A stretch of 64,000 nucleotides of DNA, from NCBI GenBank assembly GCA_021776435.1, contig JAJFFW010000025.1, positions 1-64,000 of the forward strand, given 5' to 3'. The position numbers were made by a program, and so were the translations under genes. Numbering within the stretch: the first letter of the stretch is position 1; every line of letters begins with the position of its first letter. The notes under the pieces were generated by a model. That model searched no databases and was not told where the DNA came from. It saw only the letters and a program-made list of their open reading frames with translations. Positions 36,172 to 44,480 of this stretch are shown here, piece by piece. This stretch comes from Parvularculaceae bacterium. GTDB lineage: Bacteria; Pseudomonadota; Alphaproteobacteria; Caulobacterales; Parvularculaceae.

Positions 36172-37095
36172 ATGTCAGTAGCTGAAACCAAACATAAAGC
36201 AGACGGGACGGGGGCTTCAACGGGGTCGAGCCCGGAGACCCCATCAGGGAAGGGCGCGGGAGATGAGAATTTTCCGGTCGGCTCGTTTCTTTTGCCCAAA
36301 CACCTTCGCCCACATGTGGCGACCTATTACGATTTTGCGCGCGCGATCGACGATGTCGCTGACAATGGAGAGTTAAGCGCCGAAGAGAAAATTAAACGGC
36401 TCGAAGCCTTTGACGCTGTGCTCAAGGGCGAGGTCGGAAAAGATGAGGGCTTCGAAAAAGCCTCTGCGCTGCGCAAAAGTATGAGCGAAACGGGCGTCAC
36501 GACCAAGCATGGTTCAGACCTCGTCGCCGCCTTCGTCCAAGATGCTGTGAAGCTGCGTTATCAGACATGGGATGAGTTGCTAGGCTATTGCGAAAAATCT
36601 GCAAATCCGGTTGGGCGTTATCTTCTTGATCTGCATGGAGAGGAAAAATCTGCTTATAAATATTCAGACGCGCTTTGCACCGTTCTGCAGATTGTCAACC
36701 ATTTACAGGATTGCGGCGATGACAGGGACGAACTCGACCGCGTTTATTTAATTGGTGACTGGATGGATGAAGTCAGTGTCAAAGTTGAGGACATCGATAA
36801 ACCCGTACTTACGCCTGGTCTGCGTAATGTCGTCGATCGGATGCTTGACGGTTGTGAACAGTTGATGAGCGATGCACGCCTTTTGCCATCTTCCCTGAAG
36901 AGTCGCCACCTGGCTATGGAATCGGCGATCATTGTTAAGCTTGCGGCGCGATTGATAGTGCTCTTGCGCAAAGGGGATCCGTTGGCCACGCGTGTGGCGC
37001 TCACCAAGCTCGATTTTGCTGCAGCGGGCGCATTCGGCGCCGTCTGGGGTTTCTTCGCCGCCGGCCGAAACGCAAATCGCGGAGTGAAGCCGTGA
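36172..37095 (+). CDS. hpnC: Squalene synthase HpnC (hydroxysqualene synthase)
   Basis: A 307-residue trans-isoprenyl diphosphate synthase-like enzyme. Aspartate-rich motifs YDFARAIDDVADN (about residue 59) and QIVNHLQDCGDDRD (about 178) are present. In the HpnCDE route HpnC converts presqualene diphosphate to hydroxysqualene. I start at ATG 36172 (MSVAETK), with AAGG about 10 bases before; 96 bases of upstream frame look non-coding. Its stop overlaps the hpnD start by four bases. Confidence 0.9.
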   Translation: MSVAETKHKADGTGASTGSSPETPSGKGAGDENFPVGSFLLPKHLRPHVATYYDFARAIDDVADNGELSAEEKIKRLEAFDAVLKGEVGKDEGFEKASALRKSMSETGVTTKHGSDLVAAFVQDAVKLRYQTWDELLGYCEKSANPVGRYLLDLHGEEKSAYKYSDALCTVLQIVNHLQDCGDDRDELDRVYLIGDWMDEVSVKVEDIDKPVLTPGLRNVVDRMLDGCEQLMSDARLLPSSLKSRHLAMESAIIVKLAARLIVLLRKGDPLATRVALTKLDFAAAGAFGAVWGFFAAGRNANRGVKP

Positions 37096-37988
37096 GCAAG
37101 GAAGGCGCAAAAGATACGCCGCAAATTTCACTCGAAGAAGCGCACCGTCATGCAATCGAAACCGTAAAGAGGTCGGGCACGTCGTTCGCGTCTGGTATGC
37201 GTATTCTCTCGAAACCACGCCGAGCCGCGATGTACGGCATTTACGCGTTCTGCCGCGAAGTCGATGACATTGCCGATGACGATGCGCCGTTAGATGATAA
37301 ACACGCAAGGTTGACCGAGTGGCGTGTGGAAGTGGATCGGCTCTATGACGGTGCTCCGCAAACGCCAACGGGAGTCGCTCTGCTTGACCCTATTCATGAA
37401 TTTAGTCTTTCCAAGGACGAGTTTCTCTTGGTGATAGAAGGTATGGAGATGGATGCCGACGGCCCAATCGTCGCACCGAGTATGGAAAAACTACTCGCCT
37501 ATACGCGCCGGGCTGCGGGCGCGGTCGGCATGTTATCCATGCCGGTATTTGGCGCCCCGAAAACCGAAGCGGCAGATCGATTTGCACTTTCACTCGGGGA
37601 TGCTTTGCAGCTGACCAATATTTTACGCGATATTGCAGAAGACGCCGCCATTGGGCGGCTTTATCTCCCCCGCGACCTTCTTGAAAAGCACGGTGTTCCT
37701 CTCGATCCGGCTAAAATTATCGGCGCCACGGGGCTGCCAGGCGTATGTTGTGATCTTGCAGACATCGCACGGGAGAAATTCGCTGATGCGCGTGAAGCGT
37801 TACGGGAACTGGATTGGCGAACTGTGCGACCGGCGCTTTTGATGATGGGGGTTTACGAAGCTTATTTCAAAAGACTGGAACAACGGGGTTGGGACAATAT
37901 GGGCGTGCCGATTTCCATTTCAAAGTTTGAAAAATTGTTGATTTCGGTCCGTTACGCCCTTGCCCCACCGCTTGGCGTGGCCCGGTGA
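37092..37988 (+). CDS. hpnD: Presqualene diphosphate synthase HpnD
   Basis: A 298-residue enzyme joining two farnesyl diphosphates to presqualene diphosphate. Motifs are YAFCREVDDIADDDAP (about residue 51) and LQLTNILRDIAEDA (about 174). It starts with GTG overlapping the hpnC stop. A palindromic repeat of about 170 bases separates it from hpnE, which would otherwise be in the same tight operon. Confidence 0.92.
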   Translation: MSKEGAKDTPQISLEEAHRHAIETVKRSGTSFASGMRILSKPRRAAMYGIYAFCREVDDIADDDAPLDDKHARLTEWRVEVDRLYDGAPQTPTGVALLDPIHEFSLSKDEFLLVIEGMEMDADGPIVAPSMEKLLAYTRRAAGAVGMLSMPVFGAPKTEAADRFALSLGDALQLTNILRDIAEDAAIGRLYLPRDLLEKHGVPLDPAKIIGATGLPGVCCDLADIAREKFADAREALRELDWRTVRPALLMMGVYEAYFKRLEQRGWDNMGVPISISKFEKLLISVRYALAPPLGVAR

Positions 37989-38005
37989 CTCTATGCACGT
38001 CTTCC

Positions 38006-38177
38006 CGTGTCATCCCGGACGTTACATGCCTCAAAATTCCAAAGGAATTTGGCGAAGGCATGTTAGATCCGGGATCCAGAAGCGATACGCTTGGCGCCAA
38101 TCGTCCTTGGATCCCGGATAGCTCGAAAGCGCATCGAAATCGAAGATTTCGGCGCTTTCGGCTTCCGGGATGACACG
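38006..38177. repeat. Composite inverted repeat between hpnD and hpnE
   Basis: The outer ends CGTGTCATCCCGGA and TCCGGGATGACACG are complementary. Inside lie further nested pairs: ACATGCCT/AGGCATGT, GATCCGGGATCCA/TGGATCCCGGAT, and CGAAAGCGC/GCGCTTTCG around a CGAAATCGAAGATTTCG core. It is a dispersed palindromic element inserted within an otherwise compact operon. Confidence 0.82.
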
Positions 38178-38209
38178 GATGGTTTTTTGAAGGGTGGACT
38201 GCACGAGAG

Positions 38210-39499
38210 ATGTCGGAGTTGGGCGGAAAAGTTTTCATCATCGGTGCGGGCCTGTCCGGTCTCGCTGCCGCTGTGCGCCTCGCTGAGAAAGGCGCGCGCG
38301 TTACCCTTTATGAAGCCGCCGGTCGCGCCGGCGGACGGTGTCGATCATTTTATGACAAGGCTCTTGAGCGCGACATTGACAATGGAAATCACCTGATCAT
38401 GTCTGCGAACAAACATGCGCTTGGATTTCTTGAGCGTATTGGTTCTCATGATGCTCTTACCGGTCCGTCAGATGCGTCTTATCCCTTCGTGGACGTTCAA
38501 TCGGGTGCGCGCTGGAGGGTGCAGATCAATGACGGCTTGATCCCGTTCTGGGTTTTCGACAAACAGCGCCGAGTGCCGGGCAGCCACATTGTAGATTATT
38601 TAAAGGCGGTGAAAATCGCCTTGGCCAATGCCGACCAGACCGTCGCCGATGTGGTCGATACGGATAATATTCTCTACAAACAGTTCTGGGAGCCTTTGAC
38701 GCTCGCCGTTCTGAATACAACGCCAGAGATTGGTCAGGCAAAATTACTCTGGTCGGTCATACGGGAAACCTTTGCTCTTGGCGGCAAAGCCTGTCGACCA
38801 TTGGTGGCGAAAGAAGGGCTTGGTCCCGCCTTCATTGATCCGGCCGTTCAATATCTTGAAAGTGTGGGCGCTGAGGTGCGCTTTAACGCCCGACTGCGCG
38901 AAGTCTGGACAGAGAACAGGCATGTCAGCCGGTTAAGCTTTGCTGACGAGACGATTGAGATGGCGCCCGGTGACGAAGTAATTTTCGCCCTGCCGCCCTC
39001 GCGGTTAAAACAGCTATTGCCGGCGCTTGATCCGCCAGTCGATGATTCGAGCATTTTGAATGTGCATTACCGCATGGCGGGTGCGGTCCCCACAGATGCA
39101 TTGGGCGACGCGCCTTTCATCGGCATGCTTTCAAGCGACGCCCATTGGGCCTTTGTGCGCAGTGATATCGTCAGCCTGACGGTTTCGGCGTCACACGCCA
39201 TCGGCATGGATGATGTGCCAAACCAAGACGTGGTGAAAAATCTGTGGCGGGAAACACAGATCGCGCTCAATCTGGGTGATGCGCCGTTCGAGGCGGTGCG
39301 GGTGATCCGCGAAAAGCGCGCGACCTTTGACCAGTCGCCCGCCGGCGTCAAAAAACGCCTAAAACCGGAAACCGACATTGCTAATCTGACCCTTGCCGGT
39401 GATCACACCGACACTGGCGTGCCAGCGACGATTGAGGGGTCGATCAGGTCTGGCGACCGGGCGGCGGAGATTGTTTTTAAGCGTCAGGGTGCAAATTGA
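38210..39499 (+). CDS. hpnE: Hydroxysqualene dehydroxylase HpnE
   Basis: A 429-residue FAD-dependent amine-oxidase-like protein that reduces hydroxysqualene to squalene. It shows IIGAGLSGLAAAVRLAEKGARV, the RAGGRCRSFYD loop, DNGNHLIMSAN and the C-terminal LAGDHTDTGVPATIEGSIRSG. The start is ATG 38210. HpnG begins two bases after its TGA. It completes the HpnCDE route from farnesyl diphosphate to squalene. Confidence 0.92.
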   Translation: MSELGGKVFIIGAGLSGLAAAVRLAEKGARVTLYEAAGRAGGRCRSFYDKALERDIDNGNHLIMSANKHALGFLERIGSHDALTGPSDASYPFVDVQSGARWRVQINDGLIPFWVFDKQRRVPGSHIVDYLKAVKIALANADQTVADVVDTDNILYKQFWEPLTLAVLNTTPEIGQAKLLWSVIRETFALGGKACRPLVAKEGLGPAFIDPAVQYLESVGAEVRFNARLREVWTENRHVSRLSFADETIEMAPGDEVIFALPPSRLKQLLPALDPPVDDSSILNVHYRMAGAVPTDALGDAPFIGMLSSDAHWAFVRSDIVSLTVSASHAIGMDDVPNQDVVKNLWRETQIALNLGDAPFEAVRVIREKRATFDQSPAGVKKRLKPETDIANLTLAGDHTDTGVPATIEGSIRSGDRAAEIVFKRQGAN

Positions 39500-39501
39500 T
39501 C

Positions 39502-40200
39502 ATGCCTGATTCATTCCTTGGTATCGTCTGCGGTCTCAAATCCGAGGCTGATGTCGTACGCAAGGCCATGCCGGGCCCGCGTATCCGCATTGCTGTTTCC
39601 GGCGCTAATGCAGAACGCGCTGAAGCGCTCGCCCATCAAATGTGCGCAGAGGGCGCACGGGCGATTGTCAGCATCGGCGTCTCTGGCGGGCTGGCGCCAG
39701 GTTTGTCTCCCGGCGCATTATTGATTGGTGAAGAAGTCGTCACTGCTGGCGGTGATGTCTGGGCGTCCAATCTCGCTATTCTCCAAGCGTTTGAGGATGA
39801 CGCCCTGAGTTTGGGTGCGCGACGAGTGACGATTTTTGGAGCAGATGAAATCATCGCCTCCGCCGACGACAAAAAGAGACTTTATGAGACCTATGGCGCC
39901 GCGGCGGTGGATATGGAGAGCCACGGCGCGGCGCGCGCCGCCGGCCGCGCCGGCGTTCCCTTCGCCGCGATCCGGGCGATCGCCGATCCGGCCAGCCGGG
40001 CGTTGCCGCCGGCTGCGCTCAACGCCGTTGCGCCCGATGGGAGCACACGAACGCTTGCCGTACTCGGCGCCTGCGCGCGCGATCCCGGTCAATTTCCGCA
40101 GCTGTTACAGCTTGGCGCGGATAGTGGCGTGGCGCTGAAAACCTTACGCCGCAGCCTCGCAAGGCTCCTTGTCCACCTTCTTACCCTCGATCTTGGTTAG
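39502..40200 (+). CDS. hpnG: Adenosylhopane nucleosidase HpnG
   Basis: A 232-residue nucleoside-phosphorylase-like protein that removes adenine from adenosylhopane. It shows SIGVSGGLAPGLSPGALLI and VDMESHGAARAAGRAGVPFAAIRAIAD, the phosphorylase-type substrate loop. ATG 39502 is the likely start (TTG 39496 is in frame). The last 19 residues are read from DNA that also codes the end of hpnH on the other strand (57-base overlap). The stretch from about 39900 to 40080 is clearly GC-richer than the rest of the locus. Confidence 0.85.
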   Translation: MPDSFLGIVCGLKSEADVVRKAMPGPRIRIAVSGANAERAEALAHQMCAEGARAIVSIGVSGGLAPGLSPGALLIGEEVVTAGGDVWASNLAILQAFEDDALSLGARRVTIFGADEIIASADDKKRLYETYGAAAVDMESHGAARAAGRAGVPFAAIRAIADPASRALPPAALNAVAPDGSTRTLAVLGACARDPGQFPQLLQLGADSGVALKTLRRSLARLLVHLLTLDLG

Positions 40201-41295
40201 CTGTTCGTCGACCAGTTGTTCATGAATGTCTTCGGCCGGGCGCGCATTGCTCATATCGATTTCCGGCGCCATCGGGCCTTCGGTCTTGATCTTGAACATG
40301 TTCGACAACTTGAACATTTTGAACGGGTTTTTCACTGCGTCCATTGCCGCGGTCGGCTCGTAACCGCAATGCGCCATGCAGTTGCCGCACTTATCATATT
40401 TGCCGGTGCCGTATTTTTCCCATTCGGTCGTCTCCATCAGTTCTTTGAATGAAGAAACATATCCTTCGCCGAGCAAATAGCATGGCTTTTGCCATCCAAA
40501 GACATTGCGCGTTGGTGATCCCCAGGGCGTGCACTGATATTCCTGATTGCCGGCTAGAAAATCGAGAAACAGTGTCGAATGTGAGAGATTCCAGATACGG
40601 CCGCGTTCTTTCCCGATGCGGAAGATATCACGAAACAAGTCTTTGGTTTTTTCGCGTGACAGGAAATGATCTTTGTCTTCCGCCCGCTCATAAGCATAGC
40701 CTGGCGAGATAGAAATATTAACGCCGAGATCGGTTGCAAAATCGAGATAGTCCGCAACCTGTTTGGCGGTCATGTTGTCAAAGATCGTTGCATTGACGTT
40801 GACCTGAAAGCCTTTTGCCTGAGCGGCTTTGATCGCCTTGACGGCAATCTTGAATGTGCCCTTTTGATCAACGGCGTGGTCATGTTCTTCCTCAAGACCG
40901 TCGAGATGAACCGAGAAAAACAGGAATGGAGACGGTTTGAACAGGTCCAGCTTCTTCTCAAGCAAAAGGGCGTTTGTGCACAAGGAAACAAATTTCTTGC
41001 GCGCGACGATGCCTGCAACGATTTCGCCTATCTCTTTATGGATCAACGGTTCGCCGCCCGGGACTGCAACGACCGGCGCGCCGCATTCGTCAACGGCGTC
41101 AAAGCATTCCTGTACAGAAAGGCGCTTGTTTAAAATCGGAGCAGGGTAATCAATCTTCCCGCAACCAGGGCAGGCAAGGTTGCAACGAAACAAAGGTTCA
41201 AGAAACAAAACCAAGGGGTATTTTTTTCGCCCCATCAGTGTTTGTTTAAGAACATAAGCGCCGACTCTAGCTTGTTGATGAAGCGATACTGACAT
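40144..41295 (-). CDS. hpnH: Adenosylhopane synthase HpnH (radical SAM)
   Basis: A 383-residue radical SAM enzyme that joins adenosine to hopene. The iron-sulfur motif is CNLACPGC (about residue 38-45). GGEPLIH follows, and the C-terminal region has more Cys (CGNCMAHCGYEP), as usual for the SPASM-like HpnH tail. It follows ispH by 47 bases on the same strand, so ispH-hpnH is an operon, and it converges on hpnG with overlapping 3' ends. Confidence 0.93.
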   Translation of the reverse strand: MSVSLHQQARVGAYVLKQTLMGRKKYPLVLFLEPLFRCNLACPGCGKIDYPAPILNKRLSVQECFDAVDECGAPVVAVPGGEPLIHKEIGEIVAGIVARKKFVSLCTNALLLEKKLDLFKPSPFLFFSVHLDGLEEEHDHAVDQKGTFKIAVKAIKAAQAKGFQVNVNATIFDNMTAKQVADYLDFATDLGVNISISPGYAYERAEDKDHFLSREKTKDLFRDIFRIGKERGRIWNLSHSTLFLDFLAGNQEYQCTPWGSPTRNVFGWQKPCYLLGEGYVSSFKELMETTEWEKYGTGKYDKCGNCMAHCGYEPTAAMDAVKNPFKMFKLSNMFKIKTEGPMAPEIDMSNARPAEDIHEQLVDEQLTKIEGKKVDKEPCEAAA

Positions 41296-41342
41296 ACCTG
41301 ATTCTCCAGTTCACGCCGCGAAGGCGTTTAGTCTTATTTCAA

Positions 41343-42335
41343 TTAAGCGTTTTCCGTGGCCCATGCGTCCATTGCGTCTTTGGACCGGGGGACCTCGGCA
41401 AGCTCTTTGGGGAGCTTAAAATGAATATTCTCTTCAACGCCATCAAGCATCTCAACCGTTAAAGTGCGTAACTCTCGAATGCGTTTAATGGTTTCCTGCA
41501 CCAGAGTTTCCGGCGCCGAGGCGCCTGCAGTCACGCCGACCGTGGCAATGCCGTCCAGCCAGGAGGGCTCAAGCATTGTCGCGTCTTCTATTAAATAGCT
41601 CGGCACGCCGAAGTTTTCTCCGATTTCGCGAAGCCTGTTTGAATTAGAGCTGTTATGGGCGCCGACGACGAGCAGCAAATCGACCTTTTTTGATAATTCG
41701 ATAACGGCCGTTTGCCGGTTCTGCGTGGCGTAACAAATATCGCGCGTGTCTGGGCCGACAATATTGGGAAAGCGCGCTTTGAGGGCCGTAATAACGTCTT
41801 TGGTGTCGTTGACCGAGAGTGTTGTCTGCGTAACGAAGGCAACGCGTTCCGGATCGGCGACCTCGAGTGCTTGGACTTCATGGACTTCGCTCATGACGTG
41901 AACCGTGCCGGGGATCTGGCCGAGTGTGCCTTCAACTTCGGGGTGGCCAATATGGCCGATCAATACAATATCGAAGCCTCTTTGTGCGTAACGTCGACCT
42001 TCTTTATGAACTTTGGTTACGAGAGGGCATGTTGCATCGATGACATCAAGGGCGCGAAACCCTGCGCCGTCTTCGACTTTTCTTGCAACGCCGTGAGCCG
42101 AGAAAATGGTCACTGCGCCTTCGGGAATTTCATCGACTTCCTCAACAAAAATTGCGCCGCGCGCCTTAAGCGTATCAACAACACGTTTGTTGTGAACAAT
42201 CTCGTGGCGCACATAGACAGGAGCGCCGTATTTCTCCAGCGCGCGCTCGACGATGTCGATTGCACGTTCAACACCCGCACAAAAACCGCGTGGTTGCGCT
42301 AGAATTACTCTCAACTTGCCGTTCGGCTCGGCCAT
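41343..42335 (-). CDS. ispH: 4-hydroxy-3-methylbut-2-enyl diphosphate reductase
   Basis: A 330-residue 4Fe-4S enzyme of the MEP pathway giving IPP and DMAPP. The three cluster cysteines are in [19 protein letters not shown] and [19 protein letters not shown] is also present. I start at ATG 42335 ([10 protein letters not shown]) because the 16 upstream residues lack family similarity. Its link to hpnH couples precursor supply with hopanoid side-chain synthesis. Confidence 0.95.
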   Translation of the reverse strand: MAEPNGKLRVILAQPRGFCAGVERAIDIVERALEKYGAPVYVRHEIVHNKRVVDTLKARGAIFVEEVDEIPEGAVTIFSAHGVARKVEDGAGFRALDVIDATCPLVTKVHKEGRRYAQRGFDIVLIGHIGHPEVEGTLGQIPGTVHVMSEVHEVQALEVADPERVAFVTQTTLSVNDTKDVITALKARFPNIVGPDTRDICYATQNRQTAVIELSKKVDLLLVVGAHNSSNSNRLREIGENFGVPSYLIEDATMLEPSWLDGIATVGVTAGASAPETLVQETIKRIRELRTLTVEMLDGVEENIHFKLPKELAEVPRSKDAMDAWATENA

Positions 42336-42614
42336 ACGCCCAAAACCCCATTTATAACTCTGCTCGATAGGACAGCCCCTCAAGCCCCAGAATACTCAGC
42401 CTATTTATTCCACGGGTATGAGCCTGCGGCAACCTGTCCATTCGCTTTGAGGGACAAGCCTATAGCCCATTCTCGCTGCAGTGCAACACACGCTTCTTCT
42501 ATAAATCAAAGCTCATGTCGCACCTGACCCTTGGCTGGGTACAGTACGTCGTGTAGCTTTTAGGCTCGATAATGAGCCGTCGGGACGGTTGGTTCGGGTC
42601 AATGGTGGGGCACC

Positions 42615-43361
42615 ATGTTCAAGTTATTTACCAACGGTCAGGCGGAATATTGGCCGCTTCAGAAAATCGTCGATGCTTTGCACCGACTCTATGGATCGTT
42701 AGAGCCCCTCGGCGCTGATGACGGGATCAACCTTTACGGGGTTCAAGATAACGGTGTGAATTTCGTGGTGGCGCTGGTGCAACCGGCGGGAACTGAAGGC
42801 AAAGTGGCCGAGATTGGATTTCTCGCCAGCTTTGTCGGCTTTTCAGTCGACCAGACTGCAGTGGAAACGCTGAACCGGAATCTTCACATTAGCGTTGCCG
42901 GTATGGATGACGGCGTCTTGATGTTGCTGGCGGGGGTGCAAGTGACCGGCTCTTATGATGACGGGAATTTTTCATTACTCCTGGAGGCCTGGCGGCGCGA
43001 TATTGCGATCGTCCTTTATACGCTGAGTGGAAACGCCTCTCTCTCGGAAGCATTTCCGGTCGCAAAACTCGATGCAGCACGGCGGTTCGCGTCGAATATA
43101 GCGCCTTCGATGGAGTCGGAAGAAAACAGGGAAGGCGAAATAGAGAAAAGCGCTTATGACCCGGCTGCCGGCGCCATTAAGGCTGGCGAATTGCTTTTTG
43201 CGTTTGTCGGCGGTGAGAGCGCCAAAGCGCTTTGTGATCTCTGTGGTGGCAGGGGTAAGCGCGGGCTGATCGCTAGAATGTGCGATAATTGTGGTGGATC
43301 GGGCTTCGTAAAAAAATCCTCCCGACCAAGCCCCCGACCAAGCCCCCGACCAAGCCCTTGA
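42615..43361 (+). CDS. YbjN-like protein with C-terminal DnaJ-type zinc finger
   Basis: A 248-residue protein. The N-terminal half (about 1-155) looks like a YbjN/sensory-transduction fold of the type III secretion chaperone-like group. The C-terminal part has CDLCGGRGKRG and CDNCGGSG, two CxxCxGxG motifs as in the DnaJ zinc-binding domain, and ends in SPRPSPRPSP coded by three perfect 12-base tandem repeats. The combination is unusual and I do not know its function. It lies between ispH and ispA but shows no sign of an isoprenoid role. Confidence 0.6.
   Translation: MFKLFTNGQAEYWPLQKIVDALHRLYGSLEPLGADDGINLYGVQDNGVNFVVALVQPAGTEGKVAEIGFLASFVGFSVDQTAVETLNRNLHISVAGMDDGVLMLLAGVQVTGSYDDGNFSLLLEAWRRDIAIVLYTLSGNASLSEAFPVAKLDAARRFASNIAPSMESEENREGEIEKSAYDPAAGAIKAGELLFAFVGGESAKALCDLCGGRGKRGLIARMCDNCGGSGFVKKSSRPSPRPSPRPSP
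43321..43356 (+). repeat. Three tandem copies of a 12-base unit
   Basis: The unit CCCGACCAAGCC is repeated three times without mismatch at the very end of the YbjN-like gene, encoding Arg-Pro-Ser-Pro steps. Copy number could vary by slippage. Confidence 0.9.
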
Positions 43362-43430
43362 ACATTAAACATTGAGAGAAATTGCCGGGCGGTTTAAGGA
43401 CCAGCCCCAGCTATGTTACGGAGTCGCCTG

Positions 43431-44318
43431 ATGACTGCTTTCGCCAGCAAGATCAAAGAAACCGCCTTACTGGTGGAAGATGCGCTGAATGCCTTTCTAT
43501 CGCAGACTGACGGACCGCTCGGGCGTGTGGTTAATGCGATGCGCCATAGTGCGCTTGACGGTGGAAAACGTCTTCGCCCTTTTCTGGTGATCGCCGTAGC
43601 AGACATGTTTGAGGCGCCGCGTGTGCGTTCGGTGCGGGCGGGGTGTGCGGTTGAAATGATCCATTGCTACAGTTTGATTCATGATGACTTGCCGGCGATG
43701 GATGACAGCGATCTCCGTCGTGGGCGTCCATCTGTTCACAAAGAATTTGACGAAGCGACGGCGATCCTCGCTGGGGATGCGTTGTTAACTCAAGCGTTCG
43801 AAATTCTTGCCGAATCGGAAACCCATCCAAGCGCAGAGGTGAGGGTGGCCCTGGCGCTCGAACTGGCGCGAGCGTCGGGCAAAGCCGGAATGGTCGGCGG
43901 CCAGATGATCGATATTTATGCCGAGCAAAAAAACTTTGACCTGGATGGCATCAGACAACTTCAGGAACTCAAAACTGGCGCTTTGATCCGTGTTTCAACG
44001 TTGATGGGCGGTATTATCGCCGAGGCCAGTGAGGCCGAAATTGCGGCGCTCACAGCCTACGCAGAAGATTTGGGGCTCGCCTTCCAGATCGTTGATGACC
44101 TGCTTGATGCGTTTGGGGACGTGGAAGCGTTAGGCAAGCCGGTAGGACAGGATGCCGATATGGATAAGGCGACCTTCGTCAAACTATTGGGCGCTGAGGG
44201 TGCGCGCGATCAGGCGAAAGAACTGGTCGAAAGCGCACAAGCACGCCTCGATGGTTTCGGTCAACGTGCTGAAGCCTTGAAAGGCGCAGCCACATTTGTG
44301 TTTGAACGGAAAAATTGA
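43431..44318 (+). CDS. ispA: Farnesyl diphosphate synthase (polyprenyl synthetase)
   Basis: A 295-residue short-chain trans-prenyltransferase. The first Asp-rich motif is HDDLPAMDD (about residue 83), the second is QIVDDLLDAFGD (about 220), and GGKRLRPFL lies near the N-terminus. The small residue pattern before the first motif fits a farnesyl product. I prefer ATG 43431, with CGGAG seven bases upstream, over ATG 43413. It provides the substrate for HpnD. The usual dxs neighbour is absent. Confidence 0.9.
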   Translation: MTAFASKIKETALLVEDALNAFLSQTDGPLGRVVNAMRHSALDGGKRLRPFLVIAVADMFEAPRVRSVRAGCAVEMIHCYSLIHDDLPAMDDSDLRRGRPSVHKEFDEATAILAGDALLTQAFEILAESETHPSAEVRVALALELARASGKAGMVGGQMIDIYAEQKNFDLDGIRQLQELKTGALIRVSTLMGGIIAEASEAEIAALTAYAEDLGLAFQIVDDLLDAFGDVEALGKPVGQDADMDKATFVKLLGAEGARDQAKELVESAQARLDGFGQRAEALKGAATFVFERKN

Positions 44319-44480
44319 AGCCGGTCTTGTTTACGGGGGAGATGGTCCGAGTGACCAAAGAAGGTTGGCTCCGGGGGGATTGCTGCCTGATTTGAAAAAT
44401 CAACAATCGCCGAAATCCGGCTCAAGCCGTGACCGATAAAACACGCTTGCTTCTCAAACGAGCAGGCCCATCTTGTGTCC

